DNA from: Balanoglossus misakiensis
Lineage: Eukaryota > Hemichordata
Assembly: GCA_040954595.2 (NCBI GenBank)
Contig: CM082586.2
Coordinates: forward strand, 2,914,001-2,978,000
Direction: 5' to 3'
DNA: 64,000 bases
Shown: one piece after another, positions 59,677 through 64,000 of the stretch
Numbering within the stretch: position 1 is the first letter of the stretch
How the letters are laid out: each line of letters begins with the position of its first letter
Program-made: the position numbers and the translations under genes
The notes under the pieces: generated by a model
What the model was told of the DNA's origin: nothing
The model's input: the letters and a program-made list of their open reading frames with translations, nothing else
The model's database searches: none

Positions 59677-62600
59677 ATGGGTTATAGCTCATGAAAATCA
59701 TCCAGAAATGTCAATTTTTCGACTTGGCGGAATTTCAAAATTTGGTGATTTTTTGATAAAAACCATTGGTTATAGCTCATGAAAATCATCCAGAAATGTC
59801 AATTTTTCGACTTCGCGGATTTTCAAAATTTGGTGATTTTTTGATAAAAACCATGGGTTATAGCTCATGAAAATCATCCAGAAATGTCAATTTTTCGACT
59901 TCGCGGATTTTCAAAATTTGGTGATTTTTTGATAAAAACCATGGGTTATAGCTCATGAAAATCATCCAGAAATGTCAATTTTTCGACTTCGCGGATTTTC
60001 AAAATTTGGTGATTTTTTGATAAAAACCATGGGTTATAGCTCATGAAAATCATCCAGAAATGTCAATTTTTCGACTTCGCGGATTTTCAAAATTTGGTGA
60101 TTTTTTGATAAAAACCATGGGTTATAGCTCATGAAAATCATCCAGAAATGACAATTTTTCGACTTTGTGCGAATTTTCAAAATTTCTTCATTTTTTCGAA
60201 AAAACCATGGGTTATAGCTCATGAAAATCATCCAGAAATGACAATTTTTCGACTTCGCGGATTTTCAAAATTTGGTGATTTTTTGATAAAAACCATGGGT
60301 TATAGCTCATGAAAATCATCCAGAAATGTCAATTTTTCGACTTCGCGGATTTTCAAAATTTGGTGATTTTTTGATAAAAACCATGGGTTATAACTCATGA
60401 AAATCATCCAGAAATGTCAATTTTTCGACTTCGCGGATTTTCAAATTTTGGTGATTTTCTGATAAAAACCATGGGTTATAGCTCATGAAAATCATCCAGA
60501 AATGTCAATTTTTCGACTTCGCGGATTTTCAAAATTTGGTGATTTTTTGATAAAAACCATGGGTTATAGCTCATGAAAATCATCCAGAAATGTCAATTTT
60601 TCGACTTCGCGGATTTTCAAAATTTGGTGATTTTTTGATAAAAACCATGGGTTATAGCTCATGAAAATCATCCAGAAATGTCAATTTTTCGACTTGGCGG
60701 ATTTTCAAAATTTGGTGATTTTTTGATAAAAAGCATGGGTTATAGCTCATGAAAATCATCCAGAAATGTCAATTTTTCGACTTCGCGGATTTTCAAAATT
60801 TGGTGATTTTTTGATAAAAAGCATGGGTTATAGCTCATGAAAATCATCCAGAAATGTCAATTTTTCGACTTCGCGGATTTTCAAAATTTGGTGATTTTTT
60901 GATAAAAACCATGGGTTATAGCTCATGAAAATCATCCAGAAATGTCAATTTTTCGACTTCGCGGATTTTCAAAATTTGGTGATTTTTTGATAAAAACCAT
61001 GGGTTATAGCTCATGAAAATCATCCAGAAATGTCAATTTTTCGACTTCGCGGATTTTCAAAATTTGGTGATTTTTTGATAAAAAGCATGGGTTATAGCTC
61101 ATGAAAATCATCCAGAAATGTCAATTTTTCGACTTCGCGGATTTTCAAAATTTGGTGATTTTTTGATAAAACTCATGGGTTATAGCTCATGAAAATCATC
61201 CAGAAATGTCAATTTTTCGACTTCGCGGATTTTCAAAATTTGGTGATTTTTTGATAAAAACCATGGGTTATAGCTCATGAAAATCATCCAGAAATGTCAA
61301 TTTTTCGACTTCGCGGATTTTTAAAATTTGGTGATTTTTTGATAAAAACCATGGGTTATAGCTCATGAAAATCATCCAGAAATGTCAATTTTTCGACTTG
61401 GCGGAATTTCAAAATTTGGTGATTTTTTGATAAAAACCATGGGTTATAGCTCATGAAAATCATCCAGAAATGACAATTTTTCGACTTCGCGGATTTTCAA
61501 AATTTGGTGATTTTTTGATAAAAACCATGGGTTATAGCTCATGAAAATCATCCAGAAATGTCAATTTTTCGACTTCGCGGATTTTCAAAATTTGGTGATT
61601 TTTTGATAAAAACCATGGGTTATAGCTCATGAAAATCATCCAGAAATGTCAATTTTTCGACTTCGCGGATTTTCAAATTTTGGTGATTTTCTGATAAAAA
61701 CCATGGGTTATAGCTCATGAAAATCATCCAGAAATGTCAATTTTTCGACTTCGCGGATTTTCAAAATTTGGTGATTTTTTGATAAAAACCATGGGTTATA
61801 GCTCATGAAAATCATCCAGAAATGTCAATTTTTCGACTTCGCGGATTTTCAAAATTTGGTGATTTTTTGATAAAAACCATGGGTTATAGCTCATGAAAAT
61901 CATCCAGAAATGTCAATTTTTCGACTTCGCGGATTTTCAAAATTTGGTGATTTTTTGATAAAAAGCATGGGTTATAGCTCATGAAAATCATCCAGAAATG
62001 TCAATTTTTCGACTTCGCGGATTTTCAAAATTTGGTGATTTTTTGATAAAAAGCATGGGTTATAGCTCATGAAAATCATCCAGAAATGTCAATTTTTCGA
62101 CTTCGCGGATTTTCAAAATTTGGTGATTTTTTGATAAAAACCATGGGTTATAGCTCATGAAAATCATCCAGAAATGTCAATTTTTCGACTTCGCGGATTT
62201 TCAAAATTTGGTGATTTTTTGATAAAAACCATGGGTTATAGCTCATGAAAATCATCCAGAAATGTCAATTTTTCGACTTCGCGGATTTTCAAAATTTGGT
62301 GATTTTTTGATAAAAAGCATGGGTTATAGCTCATGAAAATCATCCAGAAATGTCAATTTTTCGACTTCGCGGATTTTCAAAATTTGGTGATTTTTTGATA
62401 AAACTCATGGGTTATAGCTCATGAAAATCATCCAGAAATGTCAATTTTTCGACTTCGCGGATTTTCAAAATTTGGTGATTTTTTGATAAAAACCATGGGT
62501 TATAGCTCATGAAAATCATCCAGAAATGTCAATTTTTCGACTTCGCGGATTTTCAAAATTTGGTGATTTTTTGATAAAAACCATGGGTTATAGCTCATGA

Positions 62601-64000
62601 AAATCATCCAGAAATGTCAATTTTTCGACTTCGCGGATTTTCAAAATTTGGTGATTTTTTGATAAAAAGCATGGGTTATAGCTCATGAAAATCATCCAGA
62701 AATGTCAATTTTTCGACTTCGCGGATTTTCAAAATTTGGTGATTTTTTGATAAAAAGCATGGGTTCTAGCTTATGAAAATCATCCAGAAATGTCAATTTT
62801 TCGACTTCGCGGATTTTCAAAATTTGGTGATTTTTTGATAAAAACCATGGGTTATAGCTCATGAAAATCATCCAGAAATGTCAATTTTTCGACTTCGCGG
62901 ATTTTCAAAATTTGGTGATTTTTTGATAAAAACCATGGGTTATAGCTCATGAAAATCATCCAGAAATGTCAATTTTTCGACTTCGCGGATTTTCAAAATT
63001 TGGTGATTTTTTGATAAAAACCATGGGTTATAGCTCATGAAAATCATCCAGAAATGTCAATTTTTCGACTTCGCGGATTTTCAAAATTTGGTGATTTTTT
63101 GATAAAAAGCATGGGTTATAGCTCATGAAAATCATCCAGAAATGTCAATTTTTCGACTTCGCGGATTTTCAAAATTTGGTGATTTTTTGATAAAAAGCAT
63201 GGGTTATAGCTCATGAAAATCATCCAGAAATGTCAATTTTTCGACTTCGCGGATTTTCAAAATTTGGTGATTTTTTGATAAAAACCATGGGTTATAGCTC
63301 ATGAAAATCATCCAGAAATGTCAATTTTTCGACTTCGCGGATTTTCAAAATTTGGTGATTTTTTGATAAAAACCATGGGTTATAGCTCATGAAAATCATC
63401 CAGAAATGTCAATTTTTCGACTTCGCGGATTTTCAAAATTTGGTGATTTTTTGATAAAAACCATGGGTTATAGCTCATGAAAATCATCCAGAAATGTCAA
63501 TTTTTCGACTTCGCGGATTTTCAAAATTTGGTGATTTTTTGATAAAAACCATGGGTTATAGCTCATGAAAATCATCCAGAAATGTCAATTTTTCGACTTC
63601 GCGGATTTTCAAAATTTGGTGATTTTTTGATAAAAACCATGGGTTATAGCTCATGAAAATCATCCAGAAATGTCAATTTTTCGACTTCGCGGATTTTCAA
63701 AATTTGGTGATTTTTTGATAAAAACCATGGGTTATAGCTCATGAAAATCATCCAGAAATGTCAATTTTTCGACTTCGCGGATTTTCAAAATTTGGTGATT
63801 TTTTGATAAAAAGCATGGGTTATAGCTCATGAAAATCATCCAGAAATGTCAATTTTTCGACTTCGCGGATTTTCAAATTTTGGTGATTTTCTGATAAAAA
63901 CCATGGGTTATAGCTCATGAAAATCATCCAGAAATGTCAATTTTTCGACTTCGCGGATTTTCAAAATTTGGTGATTTTTTGATAAAAAGCATGGGTTATA
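59677..64000 (+). repeat. 88-bp satellite, orientation F, right block (continues past the window)
   Basis: About 49 monomers. The junction TCACCA|ATGGG fuses truncated monomers head to head with no spacer. One left-edge-type monomer (CTTCATTTTTTCG) sits at 60142-60207. Rare variants TTCTGATAAA and AACTCATGGG each recur 1232 bp (14 monomers) apart, showing higher-order units. No gene is present in 49-64 kb. Confidence 0.97.

Noticed and set aside
50483-60231. Small ORFs within the satellite (MIFMSYNPWF-type peptides)
   Set aside because: They simply translate the 88-bp repeat; 88 is not a multiple of 3, so frames break each unit, and there are no expression signals.
49051-64000. CRISPR array
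   Set aside because: Repeats are contiguous 88-bp tandem units without unique spacers, in eukaryotic DNA, in both orientations.

Overview
The window is animal (metazoan) nuclear DNA. Genes are split by many short spliceosomal introns, the families are animal-specific (Pumilio, death, DED, TIR and Roco proteins, class A GPCR, GH65 collagen-glycan hydrolase, IFI44-like GTPase), and intergenic and intronic DNA carries microsatellites and small dispersed repeats. The clustering of unusual LRR/death/TIR/DED proteins suggests an invertebrate, most likely an invertebrate deuterostome such as amphioxus, hemichordate or echinoderm. The sequence alone does not decide this.

Layout. (1) 1-8.2 kb, + strand: the 3' part of a pumilio gene (11 exons, intact eight-repeat PUF domain) with a long AT-rich 3' UTR. 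(2) 8.45-11.05 kb, - strand: a five-exon LRR plus death-domain adaptor, tail to tail with pumilio. (3) 12.7-35 kb, + strand: one very large gene. I assembled 53 coding exons that keep frame throughout (9,474 nt, 3,157 codons before the stop). It encodes a Roco-family giant with two LRR-ROC-COR modules, an MBT domain, an EF-hand, two TIR domains, an acidic linker and a C-terminal prenylation box. (4) 36-48.4 kb: a CRE/YY1-type promoter with an orphan first exon, an intronless NRY-type GPCR (-), a tandem death-effector-domain protein (-), a GH65 glucosidase of the PGGHG/ATHL1 type (-) and an IFI44-like GTPase (+). (5) 49.05-64 kb: an uninterrupted satellite of 88-bp monomers (about 170 copies) in blocks of alternating orientation, running off the right edge.

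Four of the seven recognisable genes have cell-death or innate-immunity architectures (LRR-death, Roco-TIR, DED-DED, IFI44-like), so this looks like an immune-gene neighbourhood next to heterochromatic satellite DNA. The most unusual object is the giant Roco-TIR protein. Its first GTPase module and first TIR have lost key residues, while the second copies keep them. It also combines an MBT fold and a canonical EF-hand, and ends in a geranylgeranylation-type motif. Together these suggest a calcium- and GTP-regulated, membrane-anchored TIR signalling protein. That functional reading is inference. Exon boundaries come from reading splice sites and frame by eye, without transcript data.
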